NCBI GenBank assembly: GCA_964586225.1
Contig: CAZPHD010000016.1
Location: 1 to 60,959, forward strand
Length of the DNA stretch: 60,959 bases
Direction: 5' to 3'
Source of the DNA: JANJUB01 sp964586225
GTDB lineage: Bacteria; Armatimonadota; Fimbriimonadia; Fimbriimonadales; Fimbriimonadaceae
Shown piece by piece: positions 39,737 through 48,988 of the stretch (the stretch's first letter is position 1; each line of letters begins with the position of its first letter). The notes under the pieces are model-generated. The model made no database searches, was not told the origin of the DNA, and saw only the letters and a program-made list of their open reading frames with translations. Position numbers and translations under genes: made by a program.

Positions 39737-41791
39737 TTACGGCGGTGGCACTCGTCGAGTGGCGCCCACTTCAAGATTCAGCTTCGCCACCCGCTCACGT
39801 GCCACAGCCAGCCGAGCCACAACATCCTTTGGCAGCGTGTCTAGAGTAAGTTGCGGGTTTGTTCTTGGCACGCCGAAATCATAAAGTGTCGCGGGAATGG
39901 AGACTTGAGGAGCCAGGTGAAGTCGGATGTCCATGCGCTTGAGATGACCTATCCGAAACTTCTTGAAGTCTGGATAGTCTCGAGCGAAATCTGCCGGTAA
40001 CTCGTGTTCCAACCTCTGCATCAACATCATGCCCTCCGGGGTAAGCACACTGTTCATCAGGGCCCTTCTTGATACATCTGTGCTAACCGTTTGAAAGATG
40101 ACGTCCTTTGTAACCGTTGCTTGCAAGAACGCACTGGCTAGACCATTGGGCACAAGTTCAGTAGGCTCTTGCCGAATATCTCGCACACCAAACACTCCTA
40201 CGCCACTTCCAAGCATCCCCATGTGAAGTAGAAGTTCCGTCGCTTCGTCTTCTTGCGTTTCACCTCCAACGACAACATGGCCGAAGTCCCCATAAACCAG
40301 TTTCCTCGCAAAAGAGAGCTGCAAGGGGGAGACGTTTGAGAGCGCAAGCGGGCGGCCATCTTCGAGCGCGTCACGTTGCGCAACGCTCAACGAGCCGTAC
40401 AGCTTGAGAACCGCCAAGTCAAGTCCCACATAATCGGTCTGCGCCATCAGCGGAGCAAGGACTGAAAGTTGATGCATTGGGAACCGGTCACTGAATCCAC
40501 GGCTCGGAGCCTTCAACGCGAACTCACTGAGATCGCTCAATGAGATCAGTCCGCCATCAATTGATTTGAGAAGTTCCAGCGTTGCACGACGGTCTAACCG
40601 CTGGGCACGCGACTCGTCACCATCTTTGGGAGCGGCGGTCATGAACCCAGCATCGGACTTGATGTCAACGCCTCCCCACGACTCCATGCGGGTCAAGAAT
40701 GTGTTGACTGTCGCTGTCTCTCCGACGGCGACGTTGGCGGACGAATCAGGCAAGTGCGCGATCAGAGCCAAGCGCCGTAGCTTCGCTACTTGGATCAGAT
40801 AGTCGCCTACCAGATAGCTCAGCAGCTCGTGCTCAACCGGATGAGACAGTATCCTGAATAACTCCTTGTCGTCCTCAGAGGATGGTTGGAATCCACGAAG
40901 ATGTCTAAAATAGTTCTTTGTGAGCGCAGTCGTTGCTAGCTTTTGGCTGTCATCCTTGATAGCCCGTCTCGCTTTTGCCTCACGTTCAAACTTCACGACA
41001 TCAAAGTGTTCTGAATCGTCTTTATCGAGAAACGAGCTTTCGCTAATCACGATCCTGCCATGAGCATCGACGATCTTCACGCTGGCAAAAATCGTCAGGT
41101 CGCCCGCCTCGGAAGACGCCAAGAACGTGAGCAGAATCTTGGCGGGTGGCCCCTCGAGACGGCGATTATACGGAGCCAACGCCGTGTTCTGATACTCAGT
41201 CACCCTTCTGTCATTTTTCGAGATCAGGGATGCGATCGCCTCTCTATTCGGCGTGAACGCTCGCTGCATTGCAGTGGGATTCGTCGAATAAACGACCCGG
41301 CCATCGTCCGGGATGTCCAGGAGCGCCGGAAGACCCACCTGAGCAATGAGCTTCGCAACAGCCACCGACGTGGGTTCTGGCAGTCGGGCCTTGTACTGCT
41401 CGTCCGTTTCCTCTGGACTTCTTGGTTTGGGGTTGAGTCTGCGATCTAGTATCTCGCCCAGGACCTGGAGGTTTCGTGCCCGGCGCGCCCGGCGCGCCGA
41501 CTCTCGAGCGTCGTTGTCTGGCACAAGGATCCAACGATCGGACGATCGCTCCCAAGTCCCCTCCGTAGCCTGGGCGATGCGAGTGAGAACCTGATCTAGG
41601 GTGACACCCTCCACGTGGACTGCAACCACTTCGGGCCGCATCTGTTCCGACACAACTAACGATGCACCCGACTCCTTGGCCAAGAGCGGAACCAATACCT
41701 CCAGCAGTGCACCTGCATTGGTAAGGGTCACCGGTGTCGCCGGAAGTTGGGGTAGCGTCGCACAAAGAAGAAAGACAGCCTGGAGGAGCAT
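39737..41791 (-). CDS. Secreted STN-domain protein, tandem paralogue 2, ends in Pro-Pro-Pro
   Basis: A 684-residue protein with a signal peptide (MLLQAVFLLCATLPQLPA). Residues ~20-95 form an STN-like domain ('NAGALLEVLVPLLAKESGASLVVSEQM', 'VVAVHVEGVTLDQVLTRIAQATEGTW', 'RWILVPDND'). The remaining ~590 residues align along their length with the upstream paralogue ('YSTNPTAMQRAFTPN', 'HEHELLSYLVGDYLIQVAKLRRLALIAHLPDSS', 'RLATLELLKSIDGGLISLSDLSEFALKAPS'). Both end 'RRVPPP' plus stop. Function unknown, presumably periplasmic. It is 9 bp downstream of its paralogue and divergence is strong, so the duplication is old. Confidence 0.75.
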   Translation of the reverse strand: MLLQAVFLLCATLPQLPATPVTLTNAGALLEVLVPLLAKESGASLVVSEQMRPEVVAVHVEGVTLDQVLTRIAQATEGTWERSSDRWILVPDNDARESARRARRARNLQVLGEILDRRLNPKPRSPEETDEQYKARLPEPTSVAVAKLIAQVGLPALLDIPDDGRVVYSTNPTAMQRAFTPNREAIASLISKNDRRVTEYQNTALAPYNRRLEGPPAKILLTFLASSEAGDLTIFASVKIVDAHGRIVISESSFLDKDDSEHFDVVKFEREAKARRAIKDDSQKLATTALTKNYFRHLRGFQPSSEDDKELFRILSHPVEHELLSYLVGDYLIQVAKLRRLALIAHLPDSSANVAVGETATVNTFLTRMESWGGVDIKSDAGFMTAAPKDGDESRAQRLDRRATLELLKSIDGGLISLSDLSEFALKAPSRGFSDRFPMHQLSVLAPLMAQTDYVGLDLAVLKLYGSLSVAQRDALEDGRPLALSNVSPLQLSFARKLVYGDFGHVVVGGETQEDEATELLLHMGMLGSGVGVFGVRDIRQEPTELVPNGLASAFLQATVTKDVIFQTVSTDVSRRALMNSVLTPEGMMLMQRLEHELPADFARDYPDFKKFRIGHLKRMDIRLHLAPQVSIPATLYDFGVPRTNPQLTLDTLPKDVVARLAVARERVAKLNLEVGATRRVPPP

Positions 41792-41800
41792 CAGATTTCC

Positions 41801-43957
41801 CTACGGCGGCGGCACGCGCCGGCGGGTGGAGCCCAGGTAGCCCAACTCACCCATGCCTATCTTGTTCATCGCTTCCCGAGCCTTCTCCAGCCGCGCTTTT
41901 ACTTCGGCGGGCAGGGATTCCATTGTGTACTTCGGCCCGTCCTGAGGCACGCTCTCATCAAACAGCGCCGTGCGGGTGGAAGCGGCAGGGGCGAGTTGCA
42001 CGCGCAGGTCGATCATCTTGCGCTGCCCGATGCGGAACTCCTTCAGATCGGGAAGGTACATCGCCGCTTCGGCCCCGCCCGCCTCGCGCATCATTTGGAA
42101 CATCGCCAGCTCTTCGGGACCGGCGAGGCCCATCATCATCATGGAGAGCGACGACGACGAACCGGTGGGCTCGAACACGACGTCGCTGGCGATCTTGGCG
42201 TGGATGAAGCCCGGTCCGACGAGGCCGTTGGGCGCAATCTCGGTCGGCTCCTGGCGATAGTCGCTGTCGTCGGACAAGCCACCCAAGCCGCGCATCATCA
42301 TGCCCATCATGCCGCCGAACATTTCATCCTCGGCTGGCTCGTCGCCGTCCAGCAGGATCGCGGGTTCCGCACCATAGACGAGGCGATTGGTATATCCGAG
42401 TTGCACTGGTGTGAGAGTGCCCAGGTTGAGCTGCCCACCCGAGTCGAGCCCCTGTCGCTGGAGCGAGGTTAGCGATCCATAGAGGGCCAGCCCTTGCCAT
42501 GCTTTGGGATCGTAGGCGGAGCGGAGGACGCCAGGGGCAACGATCATGATCGGCAGGAGCGCGACCTGGCTATCAAACGTCAGGGCCGGGGATTTGGTCG
42601 CAAACTCGGCGAGTGCGATCAGGGGAATCGATCGACCTTTCGCCGATGCGAGCAAGCGGGCGAGAGCCGTGCGATCGGTGCGGGTTGATCGACACAGATC
42701 ACCGTTCGCCGGACAAATCGTGATGACGCCATCGGCTTCTGTCACCTCGATGTTGTCGTCTTCGCTGACGGCCGCGAAAAGTCTATTCACAGTGGTGGTT
42801 TCGCTGACCAGGGACGAGCTCTCGATGGCGGAGTCGGGCAAGTTGGCCACAAGCACTGCTTTCTTGTGCTTGGCAACCTGGACAAGATAGTCGCCGAGCA
42901 TGTAGGCGAGGGGTTCATGTTCGTGGGGCCGGCTGACCATGGCGCGAAGCTCATCGCTGAACGAGAAGTTCCCGCCCATCATGGCCTCCATTCCGCGGGT
43001 GAGCTTTGCAAACTCCTTGCCTGCCGCGGAGAGGACAAGCTTGGGGCTGTCATCTTTGGGCGCGGGCTTGGGGTCGGCTTCATTCTCTTCCTCTTCTTGC
43101 CACTTCTCCCAGTCGAAGTCTTCGCCAGAGAGGCTGGTGCTCTCCCGCAACACGACTTTGCCATCTCGGCTGTAAAGTTTGAGGCTAAGGGAGAGTGCCG
43201 AGTAGCCGAACATCTCCGATCCGCGCTCGGCAACAAGGAGGATCTTGGCGGGCGGTTCGTTGATCGCGACGAGGCGCTCGCGCTCCATGTAGCGACGGAG
43301 ATAGGGGTTTCGCGCGAGTTGTTCGTCGGTGGGATTCTCGCGGGGGCTTTGATTGCTCTGGGAGACCTGCTTGTTGTGCTCGGCGATGATGGTCTGCAGG
43401 GCGGCGACGTTAGGCGAAAACGCGCGTTGCATGCGGGTGGGTTGGGTGGAGAAGACCACGCGTTGCCCGTCACCAATATCGACGAGCACCCCAAGATCGA
43501 TCTGCTTGACAATGTGCATCATCGCGGTCGACTCGGGGGGAATCGCTCGATCCATGTAGTCTTCTTCGCTCTCGTTCTTGCCTCTCGGCTCGGGTTTGAG
43601 ATATTCGTCGATGTCCTTGGCGAACATCTTCATCCGCTCAGCGCGACGCTGGCGGCGGGCGAGTTCGCGGATATTGTTGTCGGGCACGAGCGTCCAGCTA
43701 TTACCGGAGGCGGCCCACGTGCCTTCGGAGGCGGTCGCGATATGCTTCATGACCTTGTCGAGGGGCACGCCGTCGGCATGAATGACGAGAACGTCGTTCC
43801 GCATGGCGTCGGCAACGGCAAGCGAGACCCCCGCTTCTTTCGACAGCAGAGGGATCAAGCCGCCTAGCGGTTGGCCAGGGTTCGAGAACGTCACGGGCGA
43901 TGTGGGCAGGCTGCCTTGTGACGTGAGGATGAGGCCAAGTAGCCAAGCGGTTGTCAT
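41801..43957 (-). CDS. Secreted STN-domain protein, tandem paralogue 1, ends in Pro-Pro-Pro
   Basis: A 718-residue protein with a signal peptide (MTTAWLLGLILTSQGSLPTSP). The STN-like domain covers ~20-95 ('NPGQPLGGLIPLLSKEAGVSLAVADAM', 'VLVIHADGVPLDKVMKHIATASEGTW', 'SWTLVPDNN'). Acidic linkers (EEEENEADPKP) and Gly/Met-rich patches ('GMMGMMMRGLGG') distinguish it from its neighbour. It ends 'GSTRRRVPPP' plus stop. Long regions look alpha/beta but match no family I know. It starts 10 bp after the choice-of-anchor-B gene, so the three may be one operon. Confidence 0.75.
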   Translation of the reverse strand: MTTAWLLGLILTSQGSLPTSPVTFSNPGQPLGGLIPLLSKEAGVSLAVADAMRNDVLVIHADGVPLDKVMKHIATASEGTWAASGNSWTLVPDNNIRELARRQRRAERMKMFAKDIDEYLKPEPRGKNESEEDYMDRAIPPESTAMMHIVKQIDLGVLVDIGDGQRVVFSTQPTRMQRAFSPNVAALQTIIAEHNKQVSQSNQSPRENPTDEQLARNPYLRRYMERERLVAINEPPAKILLVAERGSEMFGYSALSLSLKLYSRDGKVVLRESTSLSGEDFDWEKWQEEEENEADPKPAPKDDSPKLVLSAAGKEFAKLTRGMEAMMGGNFSFSDELRAMVSRPHEHEPLAYMLGDYLVQVAKHKKAVLVANLPDSAIESSSLVSETTTVNRLFAAVSEDDNIEVTEADGVITICPANGDLCRSTRTDRTALARLLASAKGRSIPLIALAEFATKSPALTFDSQVALLPIMIVAPGVLRSAYDPKAWQGLALYGSLTSLQRQGLDSGGQLNLGTLTPVQLGYTNRLVYGAEPAILLDGDEPAEDEMFGGMMGMMMRGLGGLSDDSDYRQEPTEIAPNGLVGPGFIHAKIASDVVFEPTGSSSSLSMMMMGLAGPEELAMFQMMREAGGAEAAMYLPDLKEFRIGQRKMIDLRVQLAPAASTRTALFDESVPQDGPKYTMESLPAEVKARLEKAREAMNKIGMGELGYLGSTRRRVPPP

Positions 43958-43966
43958 AGGGAGGTC

Positions 43967-45505
43967 CTAGTTGTGAAACGTAGCCCGGACCATGTCAACC
44001 TCCAACGGCGGATTCGAGAAGGTCGGCTCGGCCTTGCTCCGCAGGCGGATTTCGATTTGTCCACTACTGTTAACGTAGTTTCCGGCCGGAAGGTTGTTCA
44101 GCGAGAACATTTGCTCGGTTGAACTGAGCATCACCGATCCCACCTGGATGTAAAGCCCGGTCGAGTGATTCTTGAGAAGGACGTTGACGCGACCTACGCC
44201 CTTGGCTTCAATGGCCAGGTCGACTAGGTTCTTGGTCGAGCGGGTGGTTTCGGCGAACACGAACACGTCATGGAGAAGGGACTGGGTGACGACCAGCCGC
44301 TTGTTGTCGGAGAATCGCAGGTCGGACAGAGTGCCATTGGGTACGCCAAGCGCGACGTTGAATCCGGTGAGCGGTGCGCCCTTGCCGATCGCCTCCGTGG
44401 GGTCAAGCACAAACAATCCTGAGTTGATGTCGGAAAGCACGATGTTGCCGCTGCCAAAGCCGGCATAGACTCCCCAATCGCCGTCGTAGGAGTTCGCATT
44501 GGTGCTGTTCGGATAGGTGTCGAAGAAGCCAACTTCGCTCAGTCCGGGCAGGCTGCGCGCGTCGTAGACTCGGACGCCTGCTTTATAAGCGGCAAGGAAC
44601 AAGAAGCCGTCGCGCAGGTGCGAGTTGTGATCAATCGTGTTGATCCCAGACTGAAAGCGATTGACGACAGTAGGCGTGTTGAGGTTCTCGACATCGACGA
44701 CGATGGTGGTACAGGAACCGGTGAGATCACGATTCTCATCGAACTCATCGTTGATCATCAGGTACTTGCCGTCGGGGCTCAGAGCGCCGCTATGACAGTA
44801 GAAGTTGACTTGCGCATCGGGGTAGTAGTTGAGCGTGCCCTTCTGGACCATGGCGCCGGGTGTCGTGATGTCGACAATGTAGACTCCAGACACGCCGCAG
44901 CAAAGATAGGCGATTTGCTTGCCGGCGTTGGGTCCGCTGGTAAAGTTCCGAACCACCATGTCGTGAACGTACTTCGTGGTCCACCGACCGACCTCGACAA
45001 GCGACGTGGGGTTGCTGGCGTCGAGCACGAGGAATCCTCGGTTTGAGCCATTCACAAAGAGGCGATTCGTAGCGGGATCGGCTTGGATGGTGTGGACGTT
45101 GTCGAGGCCGTTGCCGGTGTAGGTGGCCACGAGCGTGGCAACGCCTAGGTCAATGTTGCGCAAGTCGATGACCTGAATGCCACCACCGCCTTCGGTGACC
45201 GAGTAGCAATAGTCGCCGAGAACGACGTTCTCGTGCCAGAGGCTGCTGGGACCGGGGATATGGGCGCGAATCACCGGCGAGGCAGGGTTGGTGACTTCGA
45301 TGATGGCAGTGCCATTGCGGACGCCCATCGTCGCGTATTCTCGGCCCGAAGCCGAGGTGTAGCCGTAGATCGCGGCACCGGTGCTGGGCGCCCCGGGAAA
45401 ATCGGCAAGCGGGATACGGCTGAGCAAGCGCACGCCATCACGCTGATACTGGGCGACGCTCATAGACGCCGCGGCTAAACCTAGGACAAGCAAGACCCTT
45501 TTCAT
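43967..45505 (-). CDS. Choice-of-anchor-B / LVIVD-repeat secreted beta-propeller protein
   Basis: A 512-residue protein from ATG 45505 (MKRVLLVLGLAAASMSVAQ). 'AIYGYTSASGREYATMGVRNGTAIIEVTNP', 'PSSLWHENVVLGDYCYSVTEGGGGIQVIDL', 'NVHTIQADPATNRLFVNGSNRGFLVLDASNPTSLVEVG' and 'CHSGALSPDGKYLMINDEFDE' are the signatures of the choice-of-anchor-B family with LVIVD repeats. The C-terminal ~90 residues are a separate small beta domain ('VNVLLKNHSTGLYIQVGSVML'). No anchor helix is visible. Divergent from the stalk-domain gene. Confidence 0.87.
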   Translation of the reverse strand: MKRVLLVLGLAAASMSVAQYQRDGVRLLSRIPLADFPGAPSTGAAIYGYTSASGREYATMGVRNGTAIIEVTNPASPVIRAHIPGPSSLWHENVVLGDYCYSVTEGGGGIQVIDLRNIDLGVATLVATYTGNGLDNVHTIQADPATNRLFVNGSNRGFLVLDASNPTSLVEVGRWTTKYVHDMVVRNFTSGPNAGKQIAYLCCGVSGVYIVDITTPGAMVQKGTLNYYPDAQVNFYCHSGALSPDGKYLMINDEFDENRDLTGSCTTIVVDVENLNTPTVVNRFQSGINTIDHNSHLRDGFLFLAAYKAGVRVYDARSLPGLSEVGFFDTYPNSTNANSYDGDWGVYAGFGSGNIVLSDINSGLFVLDPTEAIGKGAPLTGFNVALGVPNGTLSDLRFSDNKRLVVTQSLLHDVFVFAETTRSTKNLVDLAIEAKGVGRVNVLLKNHSTGLYIQVGSVMLSSTEQMFSLNNLPAGNYVNSSGQIEIRLRSKAEPTFSNPPLEVDMVRATFHN

Positions 45506-45534
45506 ACGTTGTGAAACCCCTGGAGACGCACTGT

Positions 45535-45563
45535 AGTATAGCGACGGTTTCTCGGATTTCGAA
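45535..45563 (-). promoter_or_regulatory. Candidate promoter for the choice-of-anchor-B gene
   Basis: TATACT at 45540-45535 (minus) with TTCGAA 17 nt further upstream at 45563-45558. It leaves a leader of roughly 25 nt before ATG 45505 containing AGGGG. The -35 match is weak. Confidence 0.4.
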
Positions 45564-45614
45564 CGTGCGCGGCGATCCGCAACAAAATCTTGAGTGAAGA
45601 AGTCAAGATGATAC

Positions 45615-47270
45615 ATGCGACGAATTCCCATCGTGTTGGCCATGCTCTGCGCATCGGTCGCCGCTCAAGCTCAGATTTCCGTGTTCGTAAATGGTCAGGC
45701 CGTGCAGTTCACCGGCACCGGCCCCCAGCGCATTGATGGTCGAATCATGGTCCCCTTGCGTGGGGTGATGGAGAAGATTGGGGCCGAAGTTAAGTGGGAT
45801 GGTCCGACGCGAACGGTATCGGCCACACGAGGTAGCACGAGCCTGCAGATGCGCCTGGGTGAGCGGACAGCGGTCGTGAATGGCAATCTGGTCACTCTTG
45901 AGGTTCCTGCCCAGCAGATTAGTGGCGTCACCATGGTTCCTCTCCGGTTCATGGGCGAGGCACTGGGCGCGGAAGTCGCCTATAACGGAGCCACCCAAAC
46001 GATCAACATCACCGTTGCCGACAGCGGCACCGGGACGGGAACAGGAACAGGAACGGGGACCGGATCCGGGGTCACCGTCGCCATTTCGAACTTCCAGGTC
46101 GTGCGCGATGATTGGATCCGCCCGGGCGGTACAGTTCAAGTAACTCTGACGGGTACTCCGGGCGGCGTCGCCACGGCCAGCATCGGAGGCGTGAACGACA
46201 CGATCACCCTCACGGAGGGTCAGGCGGGAGTCTATCGAGGCACCTGGACCGCGCCGACTTCGGGGGTGGTGCTCCAGGGAACTACGCTCATCGGCAGCCT
46301 TCGCGTGGGCACCAGCGAAAAGCTCATTCAAGCCGCTGGACAGATCAATATCGACACTGCCGCGCCGACCTTCCGGGCTGTTACGCCGGAGAATGGCGCC
46401 AGAGTGACGATTGCTCAGCCCGATATCTCGGGCATTTTCGAGGACATCGGCTCGGGCATCGAGCGTGCGAGCGTGGAGATCCTCGTGAATGGCCAGAATG
46501 TCACCAGTAAGGCGACGGTCACCGACAACTTCTTCATTTATCGTCCCGCGGCCAACCTCGCGAATGGCGCGGTGAGTCTCGAAGTTCGAGCCAGCGACAA
46601 GGCGGGCAATACGCAAACCTATCGCTCGTCGTTTATCGTTGAGACAGGCGCGGGTTCGGTCGTCAAGTCGTTCCAACACACCGCTCGCTATTACGCTCAA
46701 GTCGGCAAGCCGATTGGCTTCAAGATTGAAACGGAAGCGGGCGCGAAGGTGACGGTATCGGCAGGCACGATCATCAAGGATCTCGTTCTTCGGGAAAGCC
46801 CGGCCGGTGTGTACCAGGGCAGCTATGTGGTTAAGCCGACCGACAAGTTCGAGAACACGCTCGTGACGGCCAAGGTGACGTTGAAGTCGGGCGCGACCTT
46901 CGAGATTGAAGCTCCGACGCGAATCCCCAAGGTTCTCGAAGCCACGGCAGCGTTCGGTCCCGCCACGATCACGTCAATCCAGAACGGCGCCACCGCGCCC
47001 AACCCGATGGTGCTCGCTGGCAAGGGCCTCGCCAACACCAAGGTCCAAATAAAGATCACCTACTCGACGACGGTTCTCGGTGCGCTTCGCGTGAATGGCT
47101 CGATCACCGAGTCGACGGTTGACGTGAATGACAAGGGCGTGTGGCAATCCGGATCGATTCGGATGTCGCTACCGGTGAACGGCTCGAACACCGAATACAC
47201 CGTGACCGTCACCGCGATCAACTCCGACGGCACCAAGGCGACTCCGACAACGATCAAGCTCAAGGGCTGA
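45615..47270 (+). CDS. Secreted protein with copper-amine-oxidase-like (stalk) N-terminal domain
   Basis: A 551-residue protein with a signal peptide (MRRIPIVLAMLCASVAAQA). 'ISVFVNGQAVQFTGTGPQRIDGRIMVPLRGVMEKIGAEVKWD', 'TVSATRGSTSLQMRLGERTAVVNG', 'VTMVPLRFMGEALGAEVAYN' form the duplicated CuAO_N stalk domain common in Armatimonadota and Firmicutes (residues ~20-130). A Gly-Thr repeat linker (six GT pairs) follows, then several Ig-like/Big domains ('FRAVTPENGARVTIAQPDISGIFEDIGSGIERASVEILVNG'). A cell-surface structural role is likely. The next gene overlaps the stop by 1 nt (TGATG). Confidence 0.85.
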   Translation: MRRIPIVLAMLCASVAAQAQISVFVNGQAVQFTGTGPQRIDGRIMVPLRGVMEKIGAEVKWDGPTRTVSATRGSTSLQMRLGERTAVVNGNLVTLEVPAQQISGVTMVPLRFMGEALGAEVAYNGATQTINITVADSGTGTGTGTGTGTGSGVTVAISNFQVVRDDWIRPGGTVQVTLTGTPGGVATASIGGVNDTITLTEGQAGVYRGTWTAPTSGVVLQGTTLIGSLRVGTSEKLIQAAGQINIDTAAPTFRAVTPENGARVTIAQPDISGIFEDIGSGIERASVEILVNGQNVTSKATVTDNFFIYRPAANLANGAVSLEVRASDKAGNTQTYRSSFIVETGAGSVVKSFQHTARYYAQVGKPIGFKIETEAGAKVTVSAGTIIKDLVLRESPAGVYQGSYVVKPTDKFENTLVTAKVTLKSGATFEIEAPTRIPKVLEATAAFGPATITSIQNGATAPNPMVLAGKGLANTKVQIKITYSTTVLGALRVNGSITESTVDVNDKGVWQSGSIRMSLPVNGSNTEYTVTVTAINSDGTKATPTTIKLKG

Positions 47271-48343
47271 TGTCGGAGTTTCTTGCGGAGGCGGAAGCGT
47301 GGCTGCTGGGTGAAGTTCACCCAGCAGCCCATGTTCTGGATCACGATCCGGGTGCCTTGGGTGGGGCGCTGGCCGAGATGGCGCGTCGAGGCTGGATGGC
47401 TCTGCGGCGACCTTCTGCCTTTGGGGGACCAGGATTGCCTGAAGCCGAGTTTCGACAGTTCCAAGAACTTGTCGCGCGAGCCTCGGGAGCCCTGGCGTTT
47501 CTGCAGACGCAGCATCAAAGCGCAGTCTCTTTGATTGCGAAGGGATCGAATGACGACCTCAAGCGATCAGTCTTGCCGCACATGCATGGCCAGGATCGCT
47601 TGATGGGGATTGGCTTCAGCCAACTTAGACGTTCGGGACCACCGATGTGCCGGGCGACCGAGTGCAATGGGGGTTACCGTATTGACGGCACTGTGCCTTG
47701 GATTACGGGCTGGAGCATCTATCCCGAGTTCGTGATCGGGGCCGCGCTGCCGAGTGGGGAGGCCGTGTTCGGTATTGTCCCGCTCGTGGACTCCGAAGAG
47801 GACGGGGCGACAGCGCGATTCTCCCCGCCCATGAAGCTCGCGGCGATGGAATCGGCACAAACGGTGTCAGGTGAGTTCATGAACTGGTTCTTGCCCGCGG
47901 AGATGGTGACTGATGTGCGCCCTGCGGGGTGGATTCAGAACAACGACCAGATCAATGTGACGCTTCAGGGCCACTTTGCGGTGGGCTGTGCCCAAGCTGG
48001 ACTCGACATAGTCGCCGAGAACGCCTCAAAGAAACAGTTAGATTTCATTCGCCAAACTTGTACACTTCTAAATGAGGAGCTAACGGCTTGCCGCGAGGCG
48101 TTAGCCAGCAGCACCCCAGAGTTGGCGGACGACGAGCGCCTACGGCGACGGGCATGGGCGATTGATTTGGCGGTTCGATGCGCGCATGCCGCAGTGGTGA
48201 GTTCAAGCGGAGCCGCCAACGCTTTCGATCATCCCGCCCAGCGCGTCTATCGCGAGGCGCTCGTTTTTAGTGTGTCCGCCCAGACTTCGGCGATCATGGA
48301 CGCAACCCTAGCACGACTTGTTCGCCCAAAGCCTCAACCCTGA
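47270..48343 (+). CDS. Acyl-CoA dehydrogenase-like protein
   Basis: A 357-residue protein from ATG 47270. 'MARRGWMALRRPSAFGGPGLPEAEFRQFQELVARASGALAFLQTQHQSA' is the N-terminal helical domain. 'GIGFSQLRRSGPPMCRATECNGGYRIDGTVPWITGW' is the FAD-contact and central beta-domain signature. The C-terminal helix bundle ends 'GAANAFDHPAQRVYREALVFSVSAQTSAIMDATLARL'. The usual catalytic Glu cannot be placed with confidence, and the central domain is short, so activity on acyl-CoA is not assured. It has an unusual neighbour for this family, a surface protein. Confidence 0.78.
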   Translation: MSEFLAEAEAWLLGEVHPAAHVLDHDPGALGGALAEMARRGWMALRRPSAFGGPGLPEAEFRQFQELVARASGALAFLQTQHQSAVSLIAKGSNDDLKRSVLPHMHGQDRLMGIGFSQLRRSGPPMCRATECNGGYRIDGTVPWITGWSIYPEFVIGAALPSGEAVFGIVPLVDSEEDGATARFSPPMKLAAMESAQTVSGEFMNWFLPAEMVTDVRPAGWIQNNDQINVTLQGHFAVGCAQAGLDIVAENASKKQLDFIRQTCTLLNEELTACREALASSTPELADDERLRRRAWAIDLAVRCAHAAVVSSSGAANAFDHPAQRVYREALVFSVSAQTSAIMDATLARLVRPKPQP

Positions 48344-48370
48344 ACGCAAGAATCGCGTAACCTTAAAGCG

Positions 48371-48970
48371 ATGCCAAACCTCGAGCCGGAAATCCTATCC
48401 GACGTGCTGCGACGCGCGCAAGAGATTCAGTCGTCACAGGCACTCCAGCATGACGAACTTGAGGAGTATCTCGTCGCGGCCGAGGAGGCCGGCATCTCGC
48501 GCGAGGCTACGCAACAGGCGCTCCGCGAACGCCTTGGCTTCCCTACCCATGTCCCCGCGCCCGGCGAGTATGTGTTTGCGCGGTCGGCGGATCGGCACTT
48601 CTATATGGCGAAGTTGGAAGCGGTCAACGGTCAGTCGGCGAACGTGAAGTTCCTCAACGGCGGTCACGCCACCGTGTCGATCTCGGACCTCCGTGACATC
48701 GCGCTTTCGCCGGGTCAGCGACTGAACTACTTTTCGCCCAGCATGAGCATGTGGGTAACCCAGCCGGTCGTGCGCTTCAACCGCGACACGCTGACCGTAA
48801 CCTTCAACTACTGGGGCACCGAGGAGACGGTTTCGGTGGAAAAAGTGCGGCTGCTGAACAACACTCCGCTTTCGATCTCCGACCAGGCGAAGCTGCGTGC
48901 GGGCATGATCTGGTCGGCTCTGGGTGGCGGCGTGGTGGGTTTGGTGATCGGGTTGTTGCTGCGGCGGTGA
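48371..48970 (+). CDS. Hypothetical tail-anchored protein
   Basis: A 199-residue protein. The first ~55 residues are helical and acidic ('DVLRRAQEIQSSQALQHDELEEYLVAAEEAGISREATQQALRERLG'), like a SHOCT- or UBA-like helical hairpin. The middle ('VFARSADRHFYMAKLEAVNGQSANVKFLNGGHATVSISDLRDIAL') resembles a Tudor/SH3-type barrel. The C-terminus is one membrane helix ('AGMIWSALGGGVVGLVIGLLLRR'). The plan suggests a cytoplasmic domain tethered to the membrane. Family not recognised. Possible -10 TAACCT lies 7 nt before the ATG. Confidence 0.7.
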   Translation: MPNLEPEILSDVLRRAQEIQSSQALQHDELEEYLVAAEEAGISREATQQALRERLGFPTHVPAPGEYVFARSADRHFYMAKLEAVNGQSANVKFLNGGHATVSISDLRDIALSPGQRLNYFSPSMSMWVTQPVVRFNRDTLTVTFNYWGTEETVSVEKVRLLNNTPLSISDQAKLRAGMIWSALGGGVVGLVIGLLLRR

Positions 48971-48988
48971 TACCGGTGTCCGCTTGTA

